From: Candidatus Dormiibacterota bacterium
Lineage (GTDB): Bacteria > Chloroflexota > Dormibacteria > Aeolococcales > Aeolococcaceae
Direction: 5' to 3'
Length of the DNA: 42,176 bases
Assembly (NCBI GenBank): GCA_036495095.1
Contig: DASXNK010000129.1
Coordinates: 1 to 42,176, forward strand
Below the pieces are notes generated by a model. The model did not search any database. It had not been told where the DNA came from and saw only the letters and a list, made by a program, of their open reading frames with translations. This document shows, piece by piece, positions 22,987 through 33,596 of the stretch (position 1 is its first letter; the number at the start of each line of letters is the position of its first letter). Made by a program: the position numbers and the translations under genes.

Positions 22987-25475
22987 TCCCGTCGATCCTG
23001 CGGGGCTGGTTGCGGACCCGACCGCTGCGCGGCCTCCTCGCCGCCCTCGCGGTCGCCCTCGGCGTCGCCGCCCTGCTCGCCGTCCAGCTCACCCTCGCCG
23101 GGCTGGACGGCCAGGCGAGCAGCGCCCAGCGTCTCCGCGCCGGCGCCTCCGGGGTCGACGTCCGCACCGTCGCCGGCCCCGGCCTCGACGCCGGCGACCT
23201 CGCCACCCTGCGGGGCATCCACGGCGTCGCCGGGGTGAGCCCGCTGCTCCAGAAGAGCACCGTCGCCCGGGTGGCGGCGAGCGCCGTCGAGGGGCTCGAC
23301 GTGTCGGTGGTGGGACTCGACGGCGGCCGCGCCGCGCTGCGTCCGCTCCACCTCGTCGGCGGCCGGCTGCCCGCCGACGGCGCCCTCACCGAGGCGGTGC
23401 TCGACCAGGGGGTGGCCGCCGCGCTGCGCTCCACCGGGGCGGCCCACGCCGTGCGCGTGGGCGAGACCGTCCGGTTGGTGACCAGGGACGGCGACCGGGT
23501 CTTCACCGTGGTCGGCCTCACCGCCGCCGGCGCCGGGGGGCCGGCCTTCTCCGGCCCCGCCGTGTTCGTCAGCCGCGCCGCCGCCGAGGGGCCCTTCGGG
23601 CTCGGCCTGCGCACCCCGCTCGCGGCCATTCGGCTCGCCCCGGGCGCCAGCGCGACGGCGGTGGCCACCGCCGTCGATGCGCGGCTGGGCGGCGCCGCCC
23701 TCGCCATCGACCCGCGCGCCGGCGCCGCCGGCCCGCTCGACCAGATCCGCCCGCTGCTGCTGCTCGTGGTCGCGCTCGCCGGCCTGATCTGCGCCGGGGT
23801 GAGCGCCAACACCACCGCGCTGGCGGTGAGCGAGCGCCGCCGGGAGATCGGCCTGCTCCGCGCCGCCGGCGCCGGTCCCCGGCAGGTGCTCCGCCTGCTG
23901 CTCGCCGAGGCCGCCGTGCTCGGCGCCGCCGGCGCGGCCCTGGGGCTGGTGGCGGGGGCGCTGCTCGGCGCGGTGGCGGTCGCCCGCCTCGGCGCCGCAG
24001 GCCTGCCCGCGCCCCCCCTGGCGCTGGAGCCCTGGCGGCTGGTCGACGCCGCCGCCGCCGGCCTCGCCGCCTCCGTGCTCGGCGCCCTGCTGCCCGCGCT
24101 CGCCGCCACCCGGGTGGCGCCGCTGAGCGCGCTGCGGTCGGCCGCCGAGCCGTCGCGCCAGCGTCCCTCCTGGCCGCTCGCCGCCGCCGGGGTGGCCCTC
24201 GCCACCGCCGGGCTGGCGGCGGCGAGCAGCACCAACGTCACCGCCGTGGTCGGCGGCTGCGCCGCCCTGCTGGTGGGCGCCGCCCTCTGCCTGCCGCTGG
24301 TCGCCGGCCCGCTGCTCCGCGGCGTCGGCGCCGCGCTGAGCCCGGTGGCGCGCACCGCCCCGGTGGCCGCCGCCGCGCTCGCCCGCCGCCGCCGCCGCAC
24401 CGCGCTCACCCTCGCCGGCCTGGTGGTCAGCGTGGCCACGGCGACGGCGCTCAGCGCGCTGAGCTCCGGCGCGCTCACCGCCGGCGACCGCTGGGTCACC
24501 CAGATGTTCGTCGGCGACGTCGTCGTCCACAGCCCGGCGACCCAGCCCGGTTCGATCGCCCAGCTGGTGGCCGCCACCCCCGGGGTGCGCGAGGTGACCC
24601 CGGTGCGCTTCCTCCCCGCCGCGGCCCAGGGCAGCTCGATCGGCCTCGCCGCGATCGACCCCATCGCCTACCAGGCGAGCAGCGCTCTCGACGTGGTCGA
24701 GGGCGGCCGCGGGGCGGCGCTCACCGCCCTCGACGTCAGCCCGTCGGTCCTGGTCCCCCAGGACCTGGCGACCGCGAACGGCTGGCACCGGGGCAGCACC
24801 ATCGCCCTGAGCGCGGGCGGCAACCAGCTCCAGGTCACCGTCGCCGGCGTGGTCGCGCACTCGCTGCCCGCGGGCGACGGGCGCGAGGCGCTGCTGATCG
24901 GCGACGGCATCGCCCGCCGCCTCTACGGCGACGCCGCCGGCGGCTTCGACGTCCTCCAGGTGGTGACCAGCGACAGCGCCGCGCTGCCGGCCATCTCCCG
25001 GGTGGCGGCGCTCTACGGGATGAACGCCGTGCCGGTCACCACCATCCGCGACGACGCCCGTCAGGCGCTCGGCCACACCCTCGCGCTGCTCGGGGTGCTC
25101 AGCTGGGTGGCGGTCGGGATCGCGATGCTCGCGGTGGTGAACACGCTGCTGGTCAACGCCCGCCAGGGCACCCGCGAGCTCGCCCTGCTGCGCGCCGCCG
25201 GGCTCAGCCGCCGGAGGGCGGTGCGGCTGGTGCTCACCGAGGCCGGCCTGCTCGCCACCACCGGCACCGTCCTCGGGGTCGCCGCCGGCTGCGGGCTGGC
25301 GCTGCCGCTGCTCCGTGCCGGGTCGTCGCCGGGCTTCCGGCCGCAGTTCGTGCTCCCGGTGGGGTCGGCGCTCGCGGCCCTGGTCGCGGTGGTGGTGGGC
25401 TCGCTGCTCGCCGCCGCGCTGCCGGCACGGCACGCCTCACGGGCGGCGATCGTCGCCGCCATCCGACACGACTGA
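22983..25475 (+). CDS. FtsX-like (ABC3) permease with two FtsX domains
   Basis: This 830-residue membrane protein has an N-terminal membrane helix, an extracytoplasmic MacB-type domain (about 40-240), and a first FtsX domain (about 250-370) with NTTALAVSERRREIGLLRAAGA. A middle membrane pair follows, then a second extracytoplasmic domain (about 490-690) and a second FtsX domain (about 700-825) with VNTLLVNARQGTRELALLRAAGLSRRR. It pairs with the ATPase encoded just upstream (GTGA overlap). Such exporters move lipids, lipoproteins or peptides, or regulate wall enzymes. Coupling to the CAP/SCP gene suggests work at the cell surface. Ends 24 nt before the secA start. Confidence 0.9.
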   Translation: MIPSILRGWLRTRPLRGLLAALAVALGVAALLAVQLTLAGLDGQASSAQRLRAGASGVDVRTVAGPGLDAGDLATLRGIHGVAGVSPLLQKSTVARVAASAVEGLDVSVVGLDGGRAALRPLHLVGGRLPADGALTEAVLDQGVAAALRSTGAAHAVRVGETVRLVTRDGDRVFTVVGLTAAGAGGPAFSGPAVFVSRAAAEGPFGLGLRTPLAAIRLAPGASATAVATAVDARLGGAALAIDPRAGAAGPLDQIRPLLLLVVALAGLICAGVSANTTALAVSERRREIGLLRAAGAGPRQVLRLLLAEAAVLGAAGAALGLVAGALLGAVAVARLGAAGLPAPPLALEPWRLVDAAAAGLAASVLGALLPALAATRVAPLSALRSAAEPSRQRPSWPLAAAGVALATAGLAAASSTNVTAVVGGCAALLVGAALCLPLVAGPLLRGVGAALSPVARTAPVAAAALARRRRRTALTLAGLVVSVATATALSALSSGALTAGDRWVTQMFVGDVVVHSPATQPGSIAQLVAATPGVREVTPVRFLPAAAQGSSIGLAAIDPIAYQASSALDVVEGGRGAALTALDVSPSVLVPQDLATANGWHRGSTIALSAGGNQLQVTVAGVVAHSLPAGDGREALLIGDGIARRLYGDAAGGFDVLQVVTSDSAALPAISRVAALYGMNAVPVTTIRDDARQALGHTLALLGVLSWVAVGIAMLAVVNTLLVNARQGTRELALLRAAGLSRRRAVRLVLTEAGLLATTGTVLGVAAGCGLALPLLRAGSSPGFRPQFVLPVGSALAALVAVVVGSLLAAALPARHASRAAIVAAIRHD

Positions 25476-25481
25476 TAGTCT
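25476..25481 (+). promoter_or_regulatory. -10 element (TAGTCT) upstream of secA
   Basis: TAGTCT ends exactly 6 nt before an ATG at 25488, which opens a four-codon frame, and 17 nt before the secA ATG at 25499. No -35 match was found at the standard distance. Confidence 0.45.
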
Positions 25482-25487
25482 GAGATC

Positions 25488-25502
25488 ATGGTGCCCCTAT
25501 GA
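25488..25502 (+). CDS. Candidate leaderless minicistron overlapping the secA start
   Basis: ATG GTG CCC CTA TGA encodes Met-Val-Pro-Leu and stops on a TGA that overlaps the secA ATG (ATGA). With the -10 at 25476-25481 the mRNA would begin at or next to this ATG. A ribosome ending on the TGA could restart on secA, which has no ribosome-binding site of its own. It is far too short to be judged by coding statistics, so it remains a hypothesis. Confidence 0.3.
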
Positions 25503-28453
25503 GCCGTCTCACCCGGATCCTCGGCGATCCCATCAAGAAGGACGTCCGTCGCGCGGGCTCGACGGTCGACACGATCAACGCGCTCGAGGAGCAGTTCGAG
25601 GCCCTCAGCGACGAGGAGCTGCGCGCCAAGTCCGCGGAGTTCCGCGAGCGCCTGGGGGTCGAGGGCCCCGACCTCAGCCTCGGCCAGCCGGTCACCGTGG
25701 GCATCACCGGCGACGAGGACGAGGAGGACGAGGGCGCCGAGGAGGACCGCCGCGAGATCGAGATGGCCGAGCGCGAGCGCGACCGGATCCTCGACGAGAT
25801 CCTCCCCGAGGCCTTCGCCTGCGTCCGCGAGGCGTCCCGCCGGGTCCTGGGGATGCGCCACTTCGACGTCCAGCTGATCGGTGGCATGGTGCTCCACCAG
25901 GGGAAGATCTCCGAGATGCGCACCGGCGAGGGCAAGACCCTGGTCGCCACCCTCCCGCTGTACCTCAACGCGCTGCTGGGCAGGGGCGCGCACCTGGTGA
26001 CCGTCAACGACTACCTGGCACGGCGTGACGCGGGCTGGAACGGTCCCCTGTACCACGCGCTGGGCATGACCGTGGGCGTCATCGCCCACGAGATGTCGCT
26101 GATCTACGACCCCGAGTACCACGACGACAGCCACTTCGACCCGCGGCTGCGCAACCTGCGGCCGTGCTCGCGGCGCGAGGCCTACGCCACCGACATCACC
26201 TACGCGACCAACAACGAGCTCGGCTTCGACTACCTCCGCGACAACATGGCGGTGACCGTCGAGCAGTGCGTGCAGCGCCGCCTCTGGTACGCGATCGTCG
26301 ACGAGGTCGACTCCATCCTCGTCGACGAGGCGCGCACCCCGCTGATCATCAGCGGTGAGGCCGACGAGCCCACCGAGAAGTACTACACCTACGCTCGCCT
26401 CATCCCCCGCCTGGTGGCGGAGGAGGACTTCACCAAGGACGAGAAGACCAAGTCGGCGGCGCTCACCGAGGAGGGCATCTCCAAGATCGAGAGGTGGACG
26501 GGCCTCAAGAACGTCTACGACCTCGAGCACGCCGCCGACGCCCACCAGATCAACCAGGCGCTGCGCGCCCACGCGCTCTACCTGCGCGACCGCGAGTACA
26601 TCGTCAAGGACGGCGAGGTGATCATCGTCGACGAGTTCACCGGCCGCACCATGCCGGGACGGCGCTGGTCGGACGGGCTCCACCAGGCCATCGAGGCGAA
26701 GGAGGGGGTGAAGGTCCAGCAGGAGAACATCACCCTGGCGACCATCACCTTCCAGAACTTCTTCCGGCTGTACCGCAAGCTGGCGGGGATGACCGGCACG
26801 GCGCTCACCGAGGCCGAGGAGTTCCACAAGATCTACTCGCTGGACGTGATCCCCATCCCCACCAACCGGCCGATGATCCGCAAGGACGAGTCCGACCTCA
26901 TCTACAAGACCGAGGAGGGCAAGTTCAAGGCGGTCGCGGAGGAGATCGCGGAGCGCGCCGAGAAGGGGCAGCCGGTGCTGGTGGGCACCACCTCGATCGA
27001 GAAGAGCGAGCGGCTCTCGCACCTGCTGGAGAAGCGCGGCATCGTCCACAACGTGCTCAACGCCAAGCAGCACGAGCGGGAGGCGAGCATCGTCGCCGAG
27101 GCGGGCAAGGCGGGGGCGGTGACCATCGCCACCAACATGGCCGGCCGCGGCACCGACATCGTGCTCGGCGAGGGCGTGGCCGACGCCGGCGGGCTCTACA
27201 TCATCGGCACCGAGCGGCACGAGTCGCGCCGCATCGACAACCAGCTGCGCGGCCGCTCCGGGCGCCAGGGCGACCCTGGCGAGACCCGCTTCTTCCTCTC
27301 GTTCGAGGACGACCTGATGCGCGTCTTCGGCGGTGACCGCATGCAGGGCCTGATGGACCGGCTGCGCATCGACGAGGACACGCCCATCGAGTCGCGGATG
27401 GTGACCCGCCAGATCGAGGGCGCCCAGTCGCGCGTCGAGGGCCAGAACTTCGACTCCAGGCGCCACGTCGTCGAGTACGACGACGTCATGAACAAGCAGC
27501 GCGAGGTCATCTACGGCGAGCGCCGGAAGATCCTCGAGGGCACCGACACCCGCACCAACCTGATGAGCATGATCGACCGGCTGGTCGCCGCCGAGGTGCC
27601 CACCTTCTGCGAGGGCCGCAACCGCGACGGCTGGGACCTCGAGGGGATGTGGGAGCGGTTCCGGCAGATCGCCCCGCTGCCGCCGGTGGACGAGGTCGAC
27701 CTCGACAGCCTCGGCGACGGCGTCGAGGCGATCGCCGAGGCGGTCACCAACGAGCTGGTCGCCGGCTATGAGGAGAAGGAGACCCAGTACGGCGAGGACA
27801 CGATGCGCTACGTCGAGCAGCGCGTGATGCTCGAGGTGATCGACCAGAAGTGGCGCGCCTACCTCACCCAGATGGATCATCTTCGCGAGGGCGTGGGCCT
27901 GGTCGGCTACGGCCAGAAGGACCCGCTGATGGAGTACAAGAGCCAGGCCTTCGAGGCCTTCGGCGAGCTCACCGAGGAGATCCAGCGCGACATCGTGCGC
28001 CTCCTCATGCACGTGCAGATCCAGCTCCAGGCGCCTCCCGTGCCGGCGCCGGACCAGCCCACCGACGGTCCCCCCGACGCCGCCGGCAGCGAGGACGCGG
28101 ACGCGGAGGAGCCGTCACCGGAGGCCGACGCCGGCGACGACGTCCCGCCCGCCGCCCGCCCCGCCGCCGCCCAGGCGAGCGCCGGACTGGCCCGGGCCGC
28201 GGCCCGCGCCCGCGCCACCCCGGGGGCCGCCCCGGCCGCGGCCGCCGCAGCCGGCGGCGCCGTGATCGCCGCCCCCACCCCGCGGGTGCGCAACGTCGTG
28301 GAGAGCTCGTCGGAGGGCAGCCGGCAGGTCTCGGGGTCGGCGACGCCGGGCAACGGCGGCGGTGCCGACGCCCACGGCAAGGTGGGCCGCAACGACCCCT
28401 GCCCGTGCAACAGCGGCCTCAAGTACAAGCGCTGCCACGGACGCTACGAGTAG
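25499..28453 (+). CDS. secA: Preprotein translocase ATPase SecA
   Basis: This 984-residue motor drives proteins through SecYEG. It shows the N-terminal [15 protein letters not shown], Walker [10 protein letters not shown], the [19 protein letters not shown] helicase box, the preprotein cross-linking region, [28 protein letters not shown], the helical scaffold ([28 protein letters not shown], quoted here as DQKWRAYL and REGVGL) and the C-terminal zinc motif [19 protein letters not shown]. An acidic stretch ([15 protein letters not shown], about 70-90) is inserted near the N-terminus. An Ala/Pro-rich linker of more than 100 residues precedes the zinc motif, which makes it longer than E. coli SecA (901). 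The large reading frame on the other strand here is a codon-bias shadow. Confidence 0.98.
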   Translation: MSRLTRILGDPIKKDVRRAGSTVDTINALEEQFEALSDEELRAKSAEFRERLGVEGPDLSLGQPVTVGITGDEDEEDEGAEEDRREIEMAERERDRILDEILPEAFACVREASRRVLGMRHFDVQLIGGMVLHQGKISEMRTGEGKTLVATLPLYLNALLGRGAHLVTVNDYLARRDAGWNGPLYHALGMTVGVIAHEMSLIYDPEYHDDSHFDPRLRNLRPCSRREAYATDITYATNNELGFDYLRDNMAVTVEQCVQRRLWYAIVDEVDSILVDEARTPLIISGEADEPTEKYYTYARLIPRLVAEEDFTKDEKTKSAALTEEGISKIERWTGLKNVYDLEHAADAHQINQALRAHALYLRDREYIVKDGEVIIVDEFTGRTMPGRRWSDGLHQAIEAKEGVKVQQENITLATITFQNFFRLYRKLAGMTGTALTEAEEFHKIYSLDVIPIPTNRPMIRKDESDLIYKTEEGKFKAVAEEIAERAEKGQPVLVGTTSIEKSERLSHLLEKRGIVHNVLNAKQHEREASIVAEAGKAGAVTIATNMAGRGTDIVLGEGVADAGGLYIIGTERHESRRIDNQLRGRSGRQGDPGETRFFLSFEDDLMRVFGGDRMQGLMDRLRIDEDTPIESRMVTRQIEGAQSRVEGQNFDSRRHVVEYDDVMNKQREVIYGERRKILEGTDTRTNLMSMIDRLVAAEVPTFCEGRNRDGWDLEGMWERFRQIAPLPPVDEVDLDSLGDGVEAIAEAVTNELVAGYEEKETQYGEDTMRYVEQRVMLEVIDQKWRAYLTQMDHLREGVGLVGYGQKDPLMEYKSQAFEAFGELTEEIQRDIVRLLMHVQIQLQAPPVPAPDQPTDGPPDAAGSEDADAEEPSPEADAGDDVPPAARPAAAQASAGLARAAARARATPGAAPAAAAAAGGAVIAAPTPRVRNVVESSSEGSRQVSGSATPGNGGGADAHGKVGRNDPCPCNSGLKYKRCHGRYE

Positions 28454-28484
28454 CCCCACCCTCCCCTCGATCAGCGCGGTCACC

Positions 28485-28814
28485 GTGGCCACCCACGACA
28501 TGGCCGCGGCGGTCCGCTTCTACCGCCTGCTCGGCCTCGAGGTCGCCCACGGCGGGGAGGCCGCGGGGTTCACCTCGCTGCGGCTCGCGGACGGACGGTT
28601 TCTCAACCTCATCCTCCAACCCCCGGAGCGGCGATGGTCGTGGTGGGGGCGCCTGATCCTCCACGTCGACGACGTCGACGCCGTCCACCGCCGGGTGGTC
28701 GCCGCCGGCCTCCATCCCGAGGCGCCGCCGCGCGACGCCGAGTGGGGCGAGCGCTACTTCCACCTGCTGGATCCCGACGGGCACGAGGTGAGCATCGCGC
28801 GGCCGCTTCGGTGA
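28485..28814 (+). CDS. Glyoxalase/VOC-fold protein
   Basis: About 109 residues with one vicinal-oxygen-chelate half-barrel pair: VATHDMAAAVRFYRLLGLEV, FTSLRLADGRFLNLIL, RLILHVDDVDAVHRRVVAAGL, RYFHLLDPDGHEVSIARPL. The closing D-P-D-G-H-E is the usual C-terminal metal-site strand of this family. The reaction is unknown (lyase, dioxygenase or resistance protein). The first strand (ISAVTV) lies before the GTG at 28485, so that start clips the fold. No ATG/GTG/TTG closer to the secA stop is in frame, hence the start is uncertain. It overlaps the next gene by GTGA. Confidence 0.75.
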   Translation: MATHDMAAAVRFYRLLGLEVAHGGEAAGFTSLRLADGRFLNLILQPPERRWSWWGRLILHVDDVDAVHRRVVAAGLHPEAPPRDAEWGERYFHLLDPDGHEVSIARPLR

Positions 28815-29293
28815 GGGATGCGCGGCCGCTCCTCCTCCTCGACGTCGACGGCGTGCTCCTGCCCTTCCCCGACCGGCGCCCCGGCTTCGACGGAGTGGGC
28901 CTCGAGGGCGCTCCGCACGGCTTCCACGCCAACCACGGCGTCTGGCTGGGCGAGCTGGCTCAGCGCTACGAGCTGGCCTGGTGCACGATGTGGGGAGAGC
29001 GCGCCAACCTCGACATCTGCCCCCGCCTGGGGATGCCGCCGCTGCCGGTGATCGAGCTCTGGGACGAGGAGCACGGCCTCGACCGGTGGAAGCTGCCGGG
29101 CGTGGAGCGGTTCGCCGGCGGGCGGCCGCTCGCCTGGGTCGACGACTCCTTCGACGCCTCCACCCGCGCCTGGGCGCGGGCGCGGCCGGCGCCGACCCTG
29201 CTGCTGGGAGTGGCCCCGCGCACCGGCCTGAGCCGGCGCCACGTCCGCCGGCTGGCGGCCTTCGCCCGGACGGTGGCGTCGTCGTACGATTGA
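28811..29293 (+). CDS. HAD-like hydrolase-fold protein
   Basis: This 160-residue protein starts with the HAD motif I LLLLDVDGVLLPFP (nucleophile D11, acid/base D13). GVWLGELAQRYELAWCTMWGERAN contains the motif II-like T. RPLAWVDDSFDASTRAWAR is a motif IV-like acidic pair. Proteins like this are common uncharacterised HAD members of actinobacteria and relatives; the substrate is unknown. The GTG at 28811 overlaps the preceding stop (GTGA). The stop is 3 nt before the prfB start, and the prfB -10 element lies inside the last codons. Confidence 0.8.
   Translation: MRDARPLLLLDVDGVLLPFPDRRPGFDGVGLEGAPHGFHANHGVWLGELAQRYELAWCTMWGERANLDICPRLGMPPLPVIELWDEEHGLDRWKLPGVERFAGGRPLAWVDDSFDASTRAWARARPAPTLLLGVAPRTGLSRRHVRRLAAFARTVASSYD
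29285..29290 (+). promoter_or_regulatory. -10 element (TACGAT) for prfB
   Basis: TACGAT ends exactly 6 nt before the prfB ATG at 29297, and no Shine-Dalgarno site precedes that ATG. This fits a leaderless prfB mRNA. Confidence 0.5.
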
Positions 29294-29296
29294 TCG

Positions 29297-30422
29297 ATGA
29301 GCGAGCTGACCTCCCGAGCCGAAGACCTGTACCTCAAGGTGACCCAGCTCCGGGAGCATCTTTGACCTCGAGGGCAGGCGGACACGGCTCGCCGAGCTCG
29401 ACACGGAGCTCGCCGACCCCTCGCTCTGGGACGATCCACGCCGCGCCGGGACGCTGAGCCAGGAGGCCTCGCGGCTCCGCGACGAGCTCGGCGGCTGGGA
29501 GCGTCTCGACCGCACCGCCCGCGACGCCCGCGACCTCGCCGGCCTGCTCGACACCGAGCCCGACGATGCGGTCGCGGCCGACCTCCGGAGCGAGCTCGAC
29601 GCGATGGAGAAGGAGCTGTCCACCCGCGAGGTGGCGATGCTCTTCACCGACCCGTACAGCGACCACGCGGCGCTGATCAGCGTGCACGCGGGGGCCGGGG
29701 GCGTCGACTCCCAGGACTGGGCGGAGATGCTGGTGCGCATGTACCTCCGCTGGGCCGAGGAGCACAAGTTCGCGGCCGAGTTCATCGAGGAGTCGGTGGG
29801 GGAGGAGGCGGGGATCAGGTCGGCGACCATCCGGATCGCGGGCGACCGCACCTTCGGCCGGATGCGCGCCGAGCGCGGCGTCCACCGGCTGGTGCGGCTG
29901 AGCCCGTTCGACTCGGCGCACCGCCGCCAGACCTCCTTCGCCCTGGTCGAGGTGAGCCCCGAGATCGAGGACGACGTCAGCGTGGAGATCGACCCCGAGG
30001 ACGTCCGCGTCGACGTCTTCCGGAGCAGCGGCGCCGGCGGCCAGCACGTCAACAAGACGTCGTCGGCGGTGCGGCTCACCCACCTCCCCACCAACACCGT
30101 GGTCACCTGCCAGAACGAGCGCTCTCAGCAGCAGAACCGCGACGTCGCCTGGCGGATCCTCCGCTCCCGGCTGCTCACCCTTCAGCAGGCGGCCCACGCC
30201 GAGCACCTCGCCGAGCTCAAGGGCGACTCGCTGCCCGCGGAGTGGGGCAGCCAGATCCGGTCCTACGTGCTGCAGCCCTACACGATGGTCAAGGACCACC
30301 GCACCGGGGTCGAGGTGGGCAACGCCCAGGCGGTGCTCGACGGCGCGATCGACCCGTTCATCGAGGGGTACCTGCGCTGGTCGGCGAAGGAGCAGAACGG
30401 GGGCTCGCCGAACGGCGCCTGA
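29297..30422 (+). CDS. prfB: Peptide chain release factor 2, with programmed +1 frameshift
   Basis: RF2 releases the peptide at UGA and UAA. The gene is in two frames: 22 codons from ATG 29297 to an in-frame TGA at 29363-29365, then the +1 frame from 29364 to the stop at 30420-30422, giving about 374 residues. The junction reads LREHL-DLEGRRTRLAELD, aligning with the E. coli RF2 junction LRGYL-DYD. Domains: N-terminal helical domain, the anticodon-mimic region with RLVRLSPFDSAHRRQTSFA (SPF tripeptide), and the catalytic GGQ at about residues 247-249 (GAGGQHVNKTSSAVR). UGA is the codon RF2 itself reads, so low RF2 promotes the shift: autoregulation. Annotation that ignores the shift would miss the first 100 residues. 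Confidence 0.96.
29351..29366 (+). promoter_or_regulatory. RF2 programmed frameshift site (CTTTGAC)
   Basis: CTT TGA C (29360-29366) is the classical slippery codon, stop and following C. The Shine-Dalgarno-like CGGGAG (29351-29356) lies three bases before CTT, the same spacing as AGGGGG in E. coli prfB. The ribosome slips from CTT to TTT. Confidence 0.95.
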
Positions 30423-30454
30423 GACCGGGCCCTCCGCGGCCCCGGTACCCCGGC

Positions 30455-30460
30455 TATACT
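30455..30460 (+). promoter_or_regulatory. -10 element (TATACT) upstream of ftsE
   Basis: TATACT, five of six matches to the sigma-70 consensus, lies 33 nt after the prfB stop. It predicts a leader of about 120 nt before the GTG at 30588. A -35 match is not evident. Confidence 0.4.
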
Positions 30461-30587
30461 CCGTCCGATTCCCGTCCCGGGCCCAAATCCGCTCGACGCC
30501 ACCGTGCGAGCCCGCCGGGAACCTCGGGTGGGTGGCCGGCCGGCCACTCGGGGGGAGCCCTGCCGGAGCCGAATCGGAGCGTACCCA

Positions 30588-31447
<860 letters not shown>

Positions 31448-31451
<4 letters not shown>

Positions 31452-32350
31452 TCGGCCTGGTCAACAGCCTGCGCTTCGCCCTGGTCAGCGCCGGCCAGAA
31501 CTTCTATCGCAACCTGGCGGTGTCGCTGGCGGCGGTGTTCACCATGGCGCTGATCCTGCTCATGGTCGGGATCACCCAGCTCGGCACCCACATGCTCGAC
31601 CAGGTGCTCACCACCGAGCAGGCGCGGGCGAGCAACATCAAGGTCTACCTCGAGGACGGGGTGTCGCTGGCGTCGATCGAGAACCTGCGCCGCCACCTCG
31701 CCGCCGACCCCCGGGTGGCCGGCGTCCACTTCGAGAGCAAGGACGACGCCGCCCGGGAGGCGGCCTCGCAGAAGGAGCTCGGCGACTCGCTCAAGGTGCT
31801 CGGCAGCAACCCGCTGCCGGCCTCGCTGAACCTCGACCTCCACCGCCTCGGCGACCTGCCCGCCATCGACCGGATGGTTCGGCTCAACGCGGTCGTGGCC
31901 CACGACACCCACCCCACCGACTACAACCCCGACGTCATCCACAAGCTGCAGGGCCTGATCGTGGCGCTGCAGCTGATCGCCCTGGTGATCGGCATCGTGC
32001 TCGCGGTGATCAGCGTCGTGATCATCATGAACACCATCCGCACCGCGGTGTACGTCCGCCGACGAGAGATCGAGATCATGAAGCTGGTGGGCGCCACCGA
32101 CTGGTTCGTGCGCGTGCCCTTCATCCTCGAGGGGGTCTTCGGCGGGGTGCTCGCCGCCCTGGTCGCCGGGGCGGTGATCAGCGCCCTGTACAAGCCGGCG
32201 GTGACCAACCTGCGCTCCACCCTGTTCATCTTCCCGCTGACGTACGACGGCCCCTACCTGGGGGTCCTCATCGTCCTGCTGCTCGCCGCCGGCGTCGGTC
32301 TCGGCGCCTTCGGCAGCTACCTGGGGGTCCGCCGCTTCCTCACCGCCTGA
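31448..32350 (+). CDS. ftsX: Cell-division permease-like protein FtsX
   Basis: This 300-residue protein has the FtsX plan. A short cytoplasmic N-terminus and membrane helix 1 (about 25-48) come first. An extracytoplasmic domain follows (about 50-165, with IKVYLEDGVS and HFESKDDAA). Three more membrane helices follow, with the FtsX-domain signature NTIRTAVYVRRREIEIMKLVGAT (quoted ends NTIRTAVY and EIMKLVGAT) after helix 2. FtsX passes FtsE conformational changes to a periplasmic or wall hydrolase partner, here most likely the coiled-coil M23 protein encoded 61 nt downstream. Coupled to ftsE by an ATGA overlap. Confidence 0.95.
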
Positions 32351-32411
32351 GCAAACGTCCCCGCCCACGTCCCACCACACCACGGCTCTTCCGCCAGGAG
32401 AGATCCCCGCC

Positions 32412-33596
32412 ATGCCCCAGCCGACTCCGCGGCGACGCGGCCTCCGCGCCGCCACCGTCTGCCTGCTCGTCGCCGTGCCCTCCCTGCTGCTGGGCGCAAC
32501 CCCGAGCCACGCCGACCAGATCAGCGACAAGCAGCACCAGCGCGACCAGGTCGGAGGCCTCATCGGCAGGCTCCAGGGGAACATCGCCGTCCTCCGCACC
32601 CGGGAGGGGCAGCTGCGCGCGGTCATCGCCCGGCTCGACGGCCAGATCGCCACCCAGCAGCAGGCGGTGGCCACCGCCCAGGCCACCCTGACACGGCTCG
32701 CCGCCGACCTGGTCGCCGCCCAGCAGAAGCTCCAGGACGCCCGCGACCGGCTCGCCGCCGATCGCGAGATCCTCGCCCGCGAGGTGGTGGCGATCTACAA
32801 GATGGGCACCAACACCGCGATCAACAACCTGCTGAGCAGCGAGAACTTCGCCCAGTTCTGGCAGCGCTACATCAACGTGCGGCGGGTGGCCGGCGGCCAG
32901 CACGACGTGGTCGCGAAGGTGCACCGGGAGGCCGACGCGGTCGACGCGCTGGTGACCCGGATCAGCACCGACAAGGCCACCCAGACCCAGGTCACCAACG
33001 ACCTCAGCAGCCAGGAGCGGCAGCTGGAGGCGGGCCGGTCGCAGCGGACCGCGGAGCAGGCGGCGCTCGCCGTCGTCGAGGCCGACGACCAGCGGCAGCT
33101 CGCCCTCGCCGAGCAGAGCGCCCGCGAGCTCGAGGCCCAGATCAGCGCCCTCAAGCGGGCCCAGGAGGAGGCCAAGCGCCGCGCCGGCGGCAGCGGGCGC
33201 TTCCTCTGGCCGCTCACCGGCGAGATCACCCAGGGCTTCGGCTGCACCCCCTACCCGTTCGAGCCGTACGACCCCAGCTGCCCGGGACGCCACTTCCACA
33301 GCGGCCTCGACATCGCCACCGTCTACGGCACCCCGGTGGCCGCCACCGACAGCGGCGTCGCCTACGACTTCCCCAGCTCGTACGGCTACGGGAACCACGT
33401 GATCCTCGTCCACGGCAACGGCTGGGTCTCGATCTACGGGCATCTCAGCCGCTTCGCGGTCGGCAACGGCGACGCCGTCCACGCCGGCCAGGTGATCGGC
33501 TACGAGGGCAGCAGCGGCAACTCCACCGGCCCCCACCTTCACTTTGAAATCCGCTTCAACGACGTCCCCCGCAATCCCCTACAGTACCTGCCGTGA
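32412..33596 (+). CDS. EnvC/PcsB-like coiled-coil M23 murein hydrolase or activator
   Basis: This 394-residue exported protein has a signal peptide (RAATVCLLVAVPSLLLGATPSHA), a long coiled coil (about 35-250, Gln/Arg/Ala-rich heptads) and a C-terminal LytM/M23 domain (about 262-394). The zinc residues look intact: H-S-G-L-D and H-L-H-F-E, plus H in YGHLS. Unlike EnvC, which is a degenerate activator, this one could itself cut peptidoglycan cross-links. The position directly after ftsEX fits the FtsEX-controlled hydrolase role of EnvC, PcsB or RipC. AGGAG lies 11 nt before the ATG. Its stop overlaps the ctp GTG (GTGA). Confidence 0.93.
   Translation: MPQPTPRRRGLRAATVCLLVAVPSLLLGATPSHADQISDKQHQRDQVGGLIGRLQGNIAVLRTREGQLRAVIARLDGQIATQQQAVATAQATLTRLAADLVAAQQKLQDARDRLAADREILAREVVAIYKMGTNTAINNLLSSENFAQFWQRYINVRRVAGGQHDVVAKVHREADAVDALVTRISTDKATQTQVTNDLSSQERQLEAGRSQRTAEQAALAVVEADDQRQLALAEQSARELEAQISALKRAQEEAKRRAGGSGRFLWPLTGEITQGFGCTPYPFEPYDPSCPGRHFHSGLDIATVYGTPVAATDSGVAYDFPSSYGYGNHVILVHGNGWVSIYGHLSRFAVGNGDAVHAGQVIGYEGSSGNSTGPHLHFEIRFNDVPRNPLQYLP

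Noticed and set aside
22815-25433. Open frame of 872 codons on the minus strand opposite the FtsX-like permease
   Set aside because: Ala/Gly/Arg/His-rich low-complexity product with no recognisable motif; complete overlap with a well-supported permease.
25061-28012. Open frame of 983 codons on the minus strand opposite secA
   Set aside because: Shadow of secA: at this GC content the opposite frame stays open, the predicted protein is Leu/Asp/Val-repetitive with no domain, and secA is beyond doubt.
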